Below are positions 1 through 10,900 of a DNA stretch of 34,904 nt, piece by piece (the first letter of the stretch is position 1; each line of letters opens with the position of its first letter). The DNA lies in assembly GCA_003427395.1 (NCBI GenBank), contig BFEA01000141.1, positions 2,760,323-2,795,226 on the forward strand, given 5' to 3'. Both the position numbers and the translations under genes were made by a program. The DNA is from Chara braunii. Its lineage: Eukaryota; Streptophyta; Charophyceae; Charales; Characeae. The notes under the pieces are model-generated. The model was given only the letters and a program-made list of their open reading frames with translations, made no database searches and had not been told where the DNA came from.

Positions 1-1099
1 AGCGGAAAAACACTCAAGTAGGCCGGTAGGCCGATACTGCACCCCACTGCAGTTGGCGTGAGGGGGGTACTGGAGGCCGAGCAGAAAAAGACAAAGTTGG
101 GATTTTTAGAGTCCAGTAGCGGTAGGGTAGGTCTAGGCCGGTACCAGTCCAACCAGTGTAATATCAGGGTCTGCAATGATGTTTCCCTCCGAAACGGAGG
201 AGGTACCAGTTGCTTGGAGAGGCCGAGCGGCCTGGAAGTCACCGCCTAGGAGGCAAGTAGGCCGCTCTATCAAGAGGCAGGGCAAGGAGCCCGGCCTCAT
301 TCTTCAGTGTGCGAGTTGGGCGTCACGCTGCTGGAGCGCTAGGTGGTGAAGCGCTGGGCACTACAGCGCTGCTGGGAGGAAGAAGCCGGGAGCTTCCACC
401 TTGGCTATGGTGGAGCTCTACCAGTAGGAGGAGGAGGGAGAAGGGGACCAAGGGGGAGAGTGGCGAGGTACTTACTGGCTATGGTAGACACCATCTTCAT
501 CTCCTTGCTAGGCGCTGCATCAGGAAGGCCCCGGTGGGGGTAGTGCCGCATCAAGGAAGCTCGGACAGAGTCGGGCATGGCGGTTGAGTGGGCAGCGGCA
601 TAGCTGCTGGGTGATGACCTCGAAGTGGGCAGCGGTGTAGCTGCTTGGGGGTTGTCTTTGGTACCAGAGGCTGAAGCCTCGGTTGTCCGCCATAGCCTCG
701 GCCTNTACGTGGAGGAAGAAGAAGGGCAGCCATGGCTATGGTGGACCTCATCTTATGCCTGCAGTAGAAGTGGGATTCGGACATTGATTCTGGTTCAGCT
801 GTTCAAACATTATTATTGTTTATTTATTGTTTGAATAAGAGAGGAGGAGATGAAGAGGAGGAGGTTGTTGAGCGAAGAAGAAGAGCTTTGTATTTGGTCT
901 ATGCTGGAGTACATCATCTCTTTCTTCTTTCTTACTTCTTCTTCTTCTTCTTCTTCTTTCCCTCTCTCTCCTCTCAAGTTCGTTCATTTCTTTTGCAATT
1001 GGACGGCATTGGGCTCAAGTTCATTCATTTCTTTTCGCAATTGGACAACATTGTATTTTCTGATGATTGTGGACTTCAAAATTGGCCAGGATCGTAACA
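1..1099 (+). mobile_element. LTR of element-D family, copy 1 (sense +)
   Basis: This stretch is the reverse complement of 33937-34904 and of 3222-3482 plus 12658-13532, so it is one copy of a long LTR. The sense is set by copy 3, which lies next to a primer site and the gag of element D. It ends at CA in a conserved terminus (GGCCAGGATCGTAACA). The last part is pyrimidine-rich, with a TTC run near 935-959 and a partly duplicated segment at 976-1050. What follows (TAAAG...) does not look like a primer site, so this is a solo LTR or a 3' LTR whose body lies left of the window. The first bases match almost the furthest end seen in copy 2, so the LTR is about 1.1 kb and nearly complete. There is one N at about 705. 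The small open frames inside are not credible genes. Confidence 0.75.
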
Positions 1100-1212
1100 T
1101 AAAGAAAACCCTTCCATCGCCTCCAGTCATCAATACAACGACAATTGACTCTTCCTAATGGCATCCTGAACATGCGTGCTACTTCCTAGTCTGTACAGGT
1201 TCAGCCTATCTA

Positions 1213-1438
1213 CATCCCAACTATCATCCACGTTTCAGTCACCCAATGCCACTTGAAGACTCTGATTGAACAGCCTGCCTTCGCCATGGACCAGGTACAT
1301 GCCTTGTTCTCATTACCTCCCTTCACTGTCCTTCTCCCTGAGAATGAGGCACATACTGGGTGCATGATGAAGGATGGCTGCTCGATCAGAGTCTTCGAGA
1401 GGCATTGGGCGATTGGCATGTGGATGATTGCTGGCATG
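1213..1438. repeat. Imperfect inverted repeat (foldback hairpin)
   Basis: The left arm (about 1213-1322) and right arm (about 1329-1438) are reverse complements over roughly 110 bases, about 80 percent by eye, with almost no loop (centre near 1325). Because of this, the two strands give similar peptides, both containing KTLIEQP and GCSIRVF. Those frames are a by-product of the symmetry, not evidence for a gene. A foldback MITE or a hairpin small-RNA source are both possible. No flanking target duplication was recognised. Confidence 0.8.
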
Positions 1439-1698
1439 TAGACAGGCTAGACGTGTACCAGCTAGGAAGTAGGATGGGTGTTCAGGACGCCATTAGGAAC
1501 ACTGCATTGTCGTTGTTGATGCTTGGAGGTGGTGGAAGGGCTTTCTTTATCAAGAGACTTCCTTGTATTGCTCATTCCTATTTGTGTGCATTTTGCTTTG
1601 ATCTCTGCTTTCATTTGGGCTCAATTATGTCAGGTCTTCTGTGAGATGCGGGGCAACCTGGTTTATCGTTGTTCTTGTAGCTTATTTCCTTGTGCACT

Positions 1699-1711
1699 TT
1701 GGTATCGGAGC
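1699..1711 (+). other. Primer-binding-site-like sequence
   Basis: TTGGTATCGGAGC differs at one base from the plant initiator-Met primer site TGGTATCAGAGC. It sits 2 bases after TGTGCA, a plausible LTR end. The 250 bases upstream (1439-1697) could therefore be the end of an LTR in + sense. No gag or pol follows, so this would be a remnant only. Confidence 0.45.
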
Positions 1712-2363
1712 TGTTCTTAGGCACATGCCATCTGGTGGTGGCGAGATGGGTTGGTTTGGTGATCGCCGGTTGACGAGCAGTGTGATCACATTCTTGGTGG
1801 AAGAAGGTCATGGACGACCTACAGCGTGCATGGCCGGAAGGCTATAAGCTGGGGTATATCATGTGCGTTGGGAGTATGATAATGCTCACCATTGCTTCTG
1901 GAGGCACTTGCATTGTATTGTCGGTGGCTTCTTAGCTTCGACCGGTCAGTGAACGGGCCACATTGGCACAATGCCCGAATGTGTGAGCCTGGGCTGCTTC
2001 CTCTCTGATGTGCTGGATGGCAAGGCTGGAGAGGCCGCACCCAGGCTGTGCCATGTCCCAGTTTCCCACGCCCGGGCCCTTCCATAAGTCCATGCAGGCC
2101 CACCATCTGCAACTAACTTGTGGGCTGCACGCGTGCTGGCAACTACCCAGGGTCCCCTTCTTCTTACATTGGCCGTTTCTTAGGACCAAATGCATTTTTG
2201 CCAGGCCCGCCTTCACTTAGGGCGAGCAGGGCCTTTTGTGGCTAGCGAAGGCCCTGATTCCTCCCATTCCAATGCAGCCAGTCACCTCAGTGGCTACATG
2301 TGGACCGGCAAGGGTGGAAGAACAGAGCTGTAAGCACTGGGCAGTGGGGGTTCAAGTGGGGTT
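1712..2363. other. Non-coding stretch, weak similarity to C-type LTR
   Basis: No gene is recognised. Around 2204-2222 the word CCTTCACTTAGGGCG also occurs in the C-type LTR near 21888-21902, in the same orientation. The GC-rich text before it resembles that LTR only loosely. This may be a very old C-type LTR fragment. Confidence 0.3.
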
Positions 2364-2376
2364 GAGAGAGAGCGAG

Positions 2377-2421
<45 letters not shown>
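2364..2421. repeat. (GA)n microsatellite
   Basis: Nearly pure GA dinucleotides with a few GC interruptions at the left end. It encodes only low-complexity Glu-Arg runs. A matching (CT)n tract lies at 18756-18804. Confidence 0.95.
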
Positions 2422-2423
<2 letters not shown>

Positions 2424-2857
2424 CTGCATTCCAAAACTTGACCATCATGCACACTCTCAACTATCATGGACCGTCAGAGCTTTGGCTCCATTTGCATGGT
2501 ATGTTGGGATGGGTCTAGAGAACAGGGCACGATGATGGCAGCAGATGAGTCTGGAAGAGTTCAGATATCAGAACTTAGGCTAAATCCCTACTGGATCCCT
2601 GATCCAACGCTTTCCTGACGGGTATGGAGGTTCACAGAAATTTTGGTCATGGTTTAAGGTCACTGGGAGACTGTCAGCAGCCTGACGTGGTTGGCCCCAA
2701 TGTGCCAATAATGCAATGTTACAAACCCCAAGCTGAGGCACAGAAGGACCCCTTGCCTTCCTGTTGCACCTAGCAAGGAACGGAACACCTGATTCAGTGA
2801 TCTCTCCCCCTCCTCTCCATTGAATTTTCTTTTTCTCTTCAGTAAATGAATGCTCAC

Positions 2858-2953
2858 CATTCTGATCTCCCTGAAGCATCTTCACCAGCCGCCCAGTTGT
2901 CTTCTCCCAGATAAACCATCTCTTGTCGTCACTGCCACTAGCAATGTACTCTC
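2858..2953 (-). CDS. Single internal exon of a WD40-repeat protein gene (ASG2/WDTC1-like)
   Basis: The 96-bp exon reads on the - strand with the motifs YIASGSDD, WFIWEK and TGRLVKML. This is a WD40 blade with the D-x-FIW core, most like the plant ASG2 / animal WDTC1 type (WD40 plus TPR, substrate receptors of CUL4-DDB1 ligases). A good acceptor precedes it (pyrimidine-rich, then GTTGTAG) and a donor follows (AATG then GTGAGC). The frame is open through the exon, and the intron sides carry no WD40 coding. 96 bp is a whole number of codons, so the exon could be skipped without a frameshift. No other exon of the gene was found here. Flanking exons must lie outside the window, or this is a captured fragment. 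The family assignment is from memory of motifs; splice sites and motifs are seen directly. Confidence 0.6.
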
Positions 2954-3221
2954 CTACAACCACATTCAATACACAAAGAAGCAACATGCAATACAAACAA
3001 GTATCAGTGCCATTGTGCCAGCTCAATGGGCTCAATGGGATGCCAATCATGAGTCAGTTCCGAACTGTGCTCTTCCACCTCGATGGTTCCATAACGAAAG
3101 AAATCGGTTTGAGTTTTGAAGTGTGCAGCTTAACCATTTTGTTGAAAACCACAGGTCTATGTAAAGAAGGAACAAACTAAGTAGTAACAGTGAGACGGGG
3201 AGCTGGAGCATTTGTGTGTTC
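2954..3221. other. Probable intron sequence upstream of the WD40 exon
   Basis: In - sense this stretch leads into the acceptor of the WD40 exon. It lies between that exon and the end of the second D-type LTR. No repeat or coding signal was recognised. The frames that cross it owe their length to chance. Confidence 0.4.
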
Positions 3222-3482
3222 TATTATGATCCTGGCCAATTTCGAAGTACACATTCATCAGACTGTACAATGCCGTCCAATTGCAAAAAGAAATGAATGA
3301 ACTTGAGAGGAGAGAGAGGGTAAGAAGAAGAAGAAGATGATGTACACCAGCATAGACAAATGATAAAGATCTTCTTCTTCGCCAAACACTCTCCTCCTCC
3401 TTATATCCTCCTCTCTTATTCATACAAGAAACAACAATACAATGTTGAATGGCTGAACCAGAATCAGTGTCCGAATCCCTCT
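3222..3482 (-). mobile_element. D-family LTR copy 2, terminal part
   Basis: Matches 33937 onward and the reverse complement of about 815-1099. The LTR end reads TATTATGATCCTGGCC on the + strand, against TGTTATGATCC in copy 3, so the terminal CA (- sense) has mutated to TA. No primer site follows in - sense, so this is a solo or 3' LTR. It is cut at 3482 by element A and resumes at 12658. Confidence 0.75.
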
Positions 3483-4538
3483 TGCAGTGACTTGCTGATT
3501 TCTGCTGCCGAGATCTCACTGCGAGGTTGTATAGTCGTGTCTTAGGGTCCGATTCGTAATTTTGTTTGTGTCAGGGACTAACCGTGAGAGTTCAGTCCGA
3601 GGGAAATAAGGTACCCTCACTGCCTCTAGCAGTACCGGGCTATCACTAGGACAGCAGGCCCAGCGGGCCTTGGGCTGTAGCAACGGTCTCACGCCGTATA
3701 GCCGGATAGGGTCCAGGCCGAACAGGCCGAACAGGCCAAACTGAAAAGGTACCGGTCCCAATAGGTCTAGGTCTAGAGTAGGCTAGTCTATTAATAGGAC
3801 TGAGCCGGTAGTTTGGGAACTTTTGGCTTTTCATTTTCACAATGCAGCGTTGTGAGCCAAGCAAGTTGGTGGTGGTGATTGTCTACAGGCGGCATCCTGA
3901 GACCCTCGCCGTGGACGGCAGCCATAGCCAGCCTTCTGGAGGTTGCCATAGCTGGGGCATCCACAACGCATATACCCCTGGGGGTATCTGCGTCTGGCTG
4001 GGCTAGACCAAGGCTCTTCACTGGGTACTCGTGGGTGGACCACTATCGCCCATCTCGCATTTGGAGATTTTAGGGCTGTGTCAGTGGTGCAGCGGCCATA
4101 GCTGCCTGTTTCCTCGTCATAGTTGTTCATCGGCACTGAAGACTTCATCCCGGGACCTGTTCTTCATCTGGGCGCTTGGCTCTGGCCTCTGGGAGGCCTT
4201 CTTAGTGTTGCTAACTGGGTGTAGGGTAGAGAGTGGAGTGTGGAGTTCTGAGGGTGGCGAGATACTGAAACAAACTCTGTAACGATAATTGGTTTGAGTT
4301 GGCTCATCATCAATGTAGAATCCTATTTTTATCCTCGCATGTCTCTTCTTGTGATTGGTTGTTGGGAGTATTGTCAGAGAGTGAGAAATGCTGTGTCTCT
4401 CTCCCCATCTGTGCATGGTTGTGTTTCGCTGCTCACTTTGATCTGTGTGCAATTTGGACTCTGTCTCCTCTCCCCCTCGTCTTATGCATGATGAGCGTGT
4501 ATGAGATTGTCTGTGTGTGAGTGGCGGTGAAAATCGTC
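3483..4538 (+). mobile_element. Element A 5' LTR
   Basis: Aligns with 11526-12637. The common start is TGCARTGACTTGCTG, and the common end is GTGGCGGTGAAAATCGTC. Relative to the 3' copy it lacks about 70 bases after 3609. The 3' copy has about 20 further bases (ending CATAACA) that have no match after 4538, so the 5' LTR-leader junction is altered. By eye the copies differ at several percent of bases, so the insertion is not recent. The GCCATAGCY word occurs at 3921, 3945 and 4095. No convincing primer site was recognised after 4538; GAGCTGGGTAGGATTAGG is the only candidate and is weak. Confidence 0.8.
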
Positions 4539-6076
4539 GGAGCTGGGTAGGATTAGGGACACCGAGGGTTGAGCGCAACAGGGGCATCTTCTTCTTTTGA
4601 AGATCTTATGAAGGGAGTTCCATGGTGGTTCATCTTCTTCAGGGCTGAAACGGTGGAGAAGAAGATTTGCAGACGATGAATTCAAGAGTACAGTGTCTGG
4701 ATGGACCAGGCGCACTATCCCTGCCAGAGCGCTTGTTAAAAGTGGCGAGTCTAGGGCTATTTCGCCAAAGTCAACCCTGAGTGCAGATGAGCGATTTGCT
4801 TCAGAGTGGCGAATTGCCCTTGAATACAAAGGATAACTGAGTGGCGACATAATCCCTGAGGAGTGTTGAGCTGGATTGACTATTAGAGTCAACCCCATGC
4901 AGAGTTGACCCCATCTGGGGCTAATTATAGCATCAGCGGCTAATTGGGTCTGTGGCGAGATATCTATTGCTGACTATTACATCGCCATGAGACTAGATTC
5001 AGTGAATCTAGTAAGTGGGATTGAAGCGCCTCAGTACCTCGAGCAAGATCAACAAGTTTGAGGAGATTTTGTACGTGGAGACCAGAGGAGGAGTTTCAGG
5101 AAGCAACTGGCGAGATGAGGGTTTCAGTCTGCCATAGCCAGATCTTCATCATCTTCTGAAGACTACACTGAAAGTGAGTACGTTCCACACAGAGCTCTGT
5201 ATAGCGAAGTATTTAGTGTCAGTATAGTTAAAATTGATGGTCTATCTGTCTGCCAGAGTCCAAATTTAGTTTTGTCAGACTGCATGTTAGCCATAGCCAT
5301 CTTCTTCCTATCTTCACTTTCTCATATCTCCCCCTCTGCTGACTCTTTCTGTCTCAAATCTGTTCTGGGACTGCATGACAGTATTGCGCTGGACCCTGTA
5401 TGCTCAGAATGTGAATTCTGTATTGGAAAAGTATTAATACTGTGGATTGTGATTTTGCGCAGAGTCTATTTATAGCTTGGGCTATATAGGGTTAGTTGCA
5501 ACTACAATTCTGCCCTTCATAATTCAATTCTGTCAGTCTGTAGTGAATCGCAATTCTGTTGTTGTCATCTGTACAAAAGCGTTTGACCAGATTATCAATA
5601 TTTGAGTAATTACAGTGAATACTGTAAATCGCCATACCTTTGGGTATGGCTGTCAGAGTCAACAATGGCAAAATTTGAGTCTGTGGTAGGATTGAAGGCT
5701 ACTGACTAAATGGTTAGATCTTGTTGGTCTGTGATTGTCTGTACTTACCACTCTCTCTCTCCCCCACTGTATGCTCTTGTGTTCTAGTGGACTCTGGAAT
5801 TTTAGGATATCTCTGGGATTACTAGAACTGTCTGTACTAACTCCAGTTTAGGTGCAGGGTCAGTAAAAGGAAATCGCGTGACTGATTTTACTGGACTGTT
5901 TGTCTATCTGACCGCTGACATCCAGAGAGACAATTCCAACCCCAATCGTTCATTGCCCATTCACCCACCTACGCCTGTGAAAGAGATAGCAGCGATTTTC
6001 GAGTGTCTGAGGGATTGGTATATCACTGCATACTCCCTTGTTTGTCCACTAACTAGTGTGTGTGTGAGAGTGGAAA
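4539..6076 (+). other. Element A untranslated leader
   Basis: About 1.5 kb between the 5' LTR and the first gag ATG. It has no long open frame and is AT-richer than the LTRs. It contains two GCCATAGCC words (5131, 5290) and a perfect 21-base palindrome at 4992-5012. GTCAGAGTC-like words recur. A packaging or regulatory role is inference only. Confidence 0.6.
4992..5012. other. Perfect palindrome with one-base centre
   Basis: ACTAGATTCA, then G, then TGAATCTAGT: two ten-base arms in the leader of element A. It may be a protein-binding dyad or an RNA stem. It is not flanked by a U-run, and no function can be read from it. Confidence 0.85.
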
Positions 6077-7948
6077 ATGGCGGATCAGGAGGCTCGGCAG
6101 CAGCCACAGGGAGAAGTCCAACAGACTTCTGCCTCCTCCTCTACTACACCTCTGACTGCGACTCAGCGGAAGGAGGAGTTGCAGGATAGACTGCAGCAGG
6201 AGCAGGCGCTGCTTGCAGAACTTGAGAGATAGGAGGCAACCGAGCTGGAGGCTGCAACAGATGCCTCACGCAGTGAGTGTCTGTTGGAGCAGTTGACCAA
6301 ACACATGCCAGATGAGCGCTGCACCCAGGTGACCACGAACTTGGCGGAGTGGGCCGTTTTGGAACACAAAGCCACCAGTTCCTATTTCACCAATTGGGAT
6401 GATCGCATGGGCCGTCTTGAGCGTTGAGTTGAGGACCTGGCGGCTCAGCAGTCAAAGCTATTGGATACAATTCAGGCTCTGACTGCCCAGCTGACAGCAG
6501 CCAACCTGATTACTCCTCAGCCTCCTGTACCCAAAGTAAAACCTTCTCTTTCTCTTACTTCATCTCCCTCTGGTTCTCGCCATTCTTCCCCTTCACCACC
6601 TTCCTCCCAAAAAGCCACAGGCTGCCCAATGCTTGAATCTGCTCCTGCGGGTGATCAAACGGGACCCAAGATTCCCCCCAACAAGTTCAAAGGCGACGAT
6701 CCCAAAGTGGATGTTGGGGACTGGACCGCGGGTACCAAAGCCTACTTGAGAGGCTTTACATGTGAAGAGCAAACCAAGGTTGTGACGGTGCTGGGACTGT
6801 TGGAGGGGCCCGCATTGAAGTGGGCTACCTCAACCTCCAGCAGCCAGGAACAGTGCCTGGAGGACTGGGCTTTTGGGCTGGGGGTGGACAGACTTTTGCA
6901 GGCCCTAGAGGACCGCTTTGCAGACAAGGAGCGGGCCCACAAAGCTGCTGACAGGATTGCTCGCCCGGGGCAGCAGCGTTATAGCGGGTCGCTGCAATCT
7001 TTGTTTGCAGAGTCCGAGCAGCTCACCTCTACCCCGGGTTGGTCGTATCAGCAGACGATCTGCTAACCAACTTCTGCAGGGCAGCGCCTGAGAAGTTTGT
7101 TGTTGCTTTATACAGTGCTGGGCACAAGGATTGGAGATCCTTCGGTCGTGCAGCCCTGGACATGGAGGAAAAGCTGCATGTCCAGGCCCCCTCTTCTGAT
7201 AGAAGAAAAGGAGCCTTCCCTCGTGGTGGCAGAAAGGGAAAGGCTGCCCTTGCACATGCAGGATCTGGATCAGCCAGTGATTCAGACTCCCAGGCTGATG
7301 TACCATCAACTGGGACAACTCACCTCTACCCCTGGGTTGGTCGTATCAGTAGATGATCTGCTAACCAACTTCTGGAGGGCAGCGCCTGAGAAGTTTGTTG
7401 TTGCTTTATTTAGTGCTGGGCACAAGGATTGGAGATCCTTCGGCCGTGCAGCCCTGGACACGGAGGCAAAGCTGCATGTCCAGGCCCCCTCTTCTGATAG
7501 AAGAAAAGAAGCCTTCCCTCGTGGTGGCAGAAAGGGAAAGGCTGCCTTTGCACATGCAGGATCTGGATTAGTCAGTGATTCAAACTCCCAGGCTGATGTA
7601 CCATCAGCTAGGACTGAGTCAGCTGCTGATACAGATGTTGTAGCGGCCCTGACTCAGGCTGTTTTGGGAGTTCTGCAACAGCAGAAAAGGTTTTCTCCCA
7701 CCACAGCCTCAACCGGTATGAAGGGGAAGGACAAGGGACATCGTCCTTCTATCCCTGCCCGGCGCCCTAACCTGCCAAAAGTCGTCTGTATGCCAGCTGA
7801 TCCCTCCACTCTGCCCTGGCATGATCTCAAGATCCAGGAAGGAGTATGGAGAAGAAGAAAGGATAGAGGGGTTTGCCTACGATGTGAAGGTCAGCACTTC
7901 CTGAAGGACTGCCCCTACATGCCAGGCCCGAGTCAGTCAAAAAACTGA
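6077..7948 (+). pseudogene. Element A gag, disrupted
   Basis: The frame opens at ATG 6077 (start MADQEARQQ) and stays the same through TAG 6230 and TGA 6425. Both fit single C-to-T changes of CAG and CGA. The N-terminal 110 residues are rich in Gln, Glu and Leu (likely coiled coil), followed by a Ser/Pro linker. The capsid part contains PPNKFKGDD and the tract around LLEGPALKWA. One base is missing near 7035, and the next 298 bp are duplicated in tandem, so the two repeat copies lie in different frames. The C-terminus has a shortened zinc knuckle, CLRCEGQHFLKDC (CX2CX3HX4C, against the usual CX4H). The frame ends at TGA 7946, just after an A run. Pol continues in the +1 frame. Confidence 0.8.
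7022..7615 (+). repeat. Tandem duplication of 298 bp inside gag
   Basis: Copies at about 7022-7318 and 7319-7615 are nearly identical; landmarks GGTCGTATCAG recur at 7041 and 7339. Each encodes the DDLLTNF to ADVPS segment, including HKDWRSFGRAALD. The period is not a multiple of three, so it shifts frame. A one-base deletion in the first copy brings the second back to the upstream frame. Point differences between copies show the duplication is not an assembly echo. Confidence 0.85.
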
Positions 7949-7949
7949 A

Positions 7950-10900
7950 GCAGACCCTGGCGACTGTAGTTCCCTCCAGTGTTGCACCTTCACCTCAGAG
8001 GAAGATGAATCTGCAGGTGCTTCAGTTGAGACACCGTAGAGTGTGGGAGCTGCGCGGGCAGCATCCTTTTGTTATGAGGATCCTGACCCGGATCAAGAAC
8101 CGGACGAGCATGAGCTGCAGACACTTGCTGCCTTTTTCTTTAATCTGAAAGAACAAAGGAAAGTCAAGCTTGACCTCATCCTGCTTCGGCCCCTGATCAA
8201 TCACATCAAAATCAAAGGGTTGTTGGATTGTGGAGCCACCAGAAACTTCATGTCCCCCAGAGTTGTCAAAAAATTGCACCTGGGCATGAAAGTTGAGCAG
8301 CTACAGCATCCGCTGCAGGTTAGGATAGGTGACTCCACTGCAATCACCATCAGGGAGAAGGTCCGGGGTATCCCTGTTACCTTTGACAATGCTGGGGAAG
8401 TCAGACACCGTTTGAACTTCTGCATATTCCTTGACCTACCCTTCGATCTGGTGTTCTCGATGAAGTGGCTGAGGGCAGTCAACCCTAGGATCGACTGGCA
8501 GATCTCTAAGGTTGAACTCCCCAATGGACATGGGGTGTATCAGACTTGCAGGATTGTTGTTGAACACCACCCAAAGACCTCTTACTACTGTTTGAGAGCG
8601 AGAGAGTTTTATTCCCTCTCGCGCCAGTACGACCATGAGCATCTATTTTTAGCTTTGGTCAAACAAACAGACGCTGCACCTGTTTCTTGGCCTACTGAGA
8701 TACAGCAGGTTGTGGATTAGTATGTTGATCCGATGCAGGAGCCCTTTGGATTGCCCAACCGGCCAACCAAGCATCACATCGAGTTGCTACCTGGAGCGGT
8801 CCCTCCCAAGGGCCGCATCTACAAGATGTCCCATGTCGAGCTTGAGGAGCTCAGAAAGCAGTTAGAGACCCTGACCAGCAAAGGCTGGATACGGCCGAGC
8901 ACATCTGAATTTGGCGAACCAGTGCTCTTCGTCCCGAAAGGGAATGGAGAGTTCAAAATGTGCATCGACTACAGGGGCCTCAACAAGATCACTAGGAAAC
9001 GTACAAAACCTATTCCTAGGATCGATGACCTGCTGGAAATGGTACAGGGCTGCACAGGGTTCAACAAAATTGACCTCAAATCTGGTTATCACCATATTGA
9101 GATGGCAGAGGAGGATGTCCACAAGACCGCCTTCAAACCCAGATATGGTACTTACGAATATCTGGTTATGCCATTTGGACTTTGCAATGCCCCAGGTACC
9201 TTTTAGACTTTCAAGCCTTACCTGCACAAGTTCATGGTTGTCTACCTAGATGATATTCTGGTATTCAGTCGAACTGCCAGGGAGCATGCGGAGCATCTGG
9301 CTCTGGTTCTTCAGTTGTTACATGACAGCCAGTATAAGATTAACAGAGAGAAGTCCTCTTTTGGAGTTCCCTCTTTTATCTATCTGGGTCATGTAATCTC
9401 TGGAGATGGGCTGGCCCCTGAAGCAGCCAAAATTGCTGCTATTCAGGAGTGGCCCCAACCACAGACAGTGAGGGATGTCAGGTCCTTCATGGGTTTGGCT
9501 TCGTACTACACGAAGTTTGTCCAGAACTTTTCTGCGGTGGCCTCACCCCTGACGAACCTAACAAAGAAAGACACTCCTTTTCTTTGGTCCCTCCCCTGTC
9601 AGTTGGCCTTCACACGACTCAAGAAGGCCTTGACTCGTGCACCAGTGCTGAAGTTGCCTGACCCCACTTTGCCATTTATCCTGACTACCGATGTCAGTTA
9701 GTATGGCATTGGGCCAGTTCTTCAACAAAATGATGGGAATGGTCTACTGCCTGTAGAGTTCATGAGCAAGAAGACCAAGACACAGAAGCTTCAGGACTCT
9801 ACCTACGAGAAAGAGTTGCAGTGGAGGAAGTCCCAAGGAGAGTTAAACGATAAACTAGCACGGTACATTCAGTTCATTGACATGTTTGACTTTGAACTGA
9901 AACATAAGAAGGGTTGCTACAACAAAGTAGCGGACGCCCTCTCTCGTAGGTCTGACGCTTTTGCGTTGATCTCCTCTACTCACTCCTTTGGAGAGGAGAC
10001 CCGTCAGACCATTGCCCATTTACTGCCTCAGGACCCGACTTATGGACCCATAGTCAGGAATCTGCAAGCAAATCCCAACTCTGAACCAGGTTATGCCCTG
10101 AGTTCAGACTTGTTGTACACTTACAACAGGGGTGAGGAGCGCTTGTGCATTCCCCAGGACCAGCGACAGAGGACTCTACTGATGTCGGAGTGCCATGATG
10201 CACATGGCCATTTTGGGTTCCTATAGTCATATGCAGCCCTGTGGCAACGCTTCTTCTGGAAGGAGATGCGGACTGATCTGTTGCACTATATTCAAACCTG
10301 TGAGCTCTGCCAGAGAAATGAGGTCCAACGTAGACCTCCTCTCGGACTGCTCAAACCCTTGCCCATGCCTGCTGGTTCTGCTGAATCTGTATCTATACAT
10401 TTTACAGATCTAGGCAAGACCACCCCTCGTGGCATGCGTCAGGTAATGGTCTGTGTGGACAGGTTCTCTAAGTACACAGAGTTCATCCCCTTGCCAGAAG
10501 TAGCTAGGGTCCTCGCTGTGAGAGCAACGTTTTAAGAGAGGTGGGTCACTCACCATGGACCGCCCACTTCTATAGTTAGTGATAGAGATCCACGATTCTG
10601 CAACAATGAGTGGCAGTCCTACTGCAAGGACTACCTACACTCACGATTGAACATGACTTCTGGCCATCATCTTGAAGCCAATGGTCAGGCTGAAGTGATG
10701 AACCAAGTCTTGTTTCAGTTGTTGCGACCTGTCATCTCTCCAGATCAACAGGATTGGGATCTCCAACTGGCTCGTGCACAACTTGTTTACAATACCTCTA
10801 TCCACTCTTCAACGGGGTTCAGTCCATATCGTTTGCATTGGGGACGTGAGCCACGACAGCCTCTTGATGACATCATCAATAACGCTAAGTCTGATCTGAC

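Noticed and set aside
850-1158. Frames of 90-100 codons over 816-1158.
   Set aside because: They cover the pyrimidine-rich end of an LTR and are mostly Ser, Phe and Leu runs from TTC repeats.
1210-1441. Two similar small proteins on opposite strands.
   Set aside because: They are the two readings of an inverted repeat; no family and no start or splice support.
2236-2535. 99-codon + frame with Arg-Glu runs.
   Set aside because: Driven by the GA microsatellite.
7939-7948. A-AAA-AAC slippery heptamer in gag frame right before the TGA of element A, as for -1 ribosomal frameshifting.
   Set aside because: A -1 slip leads to a frame that lacks pol and soon stops. The real pol is in the +1 frame. 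A lost or gained base in the A run explains the frame change better.
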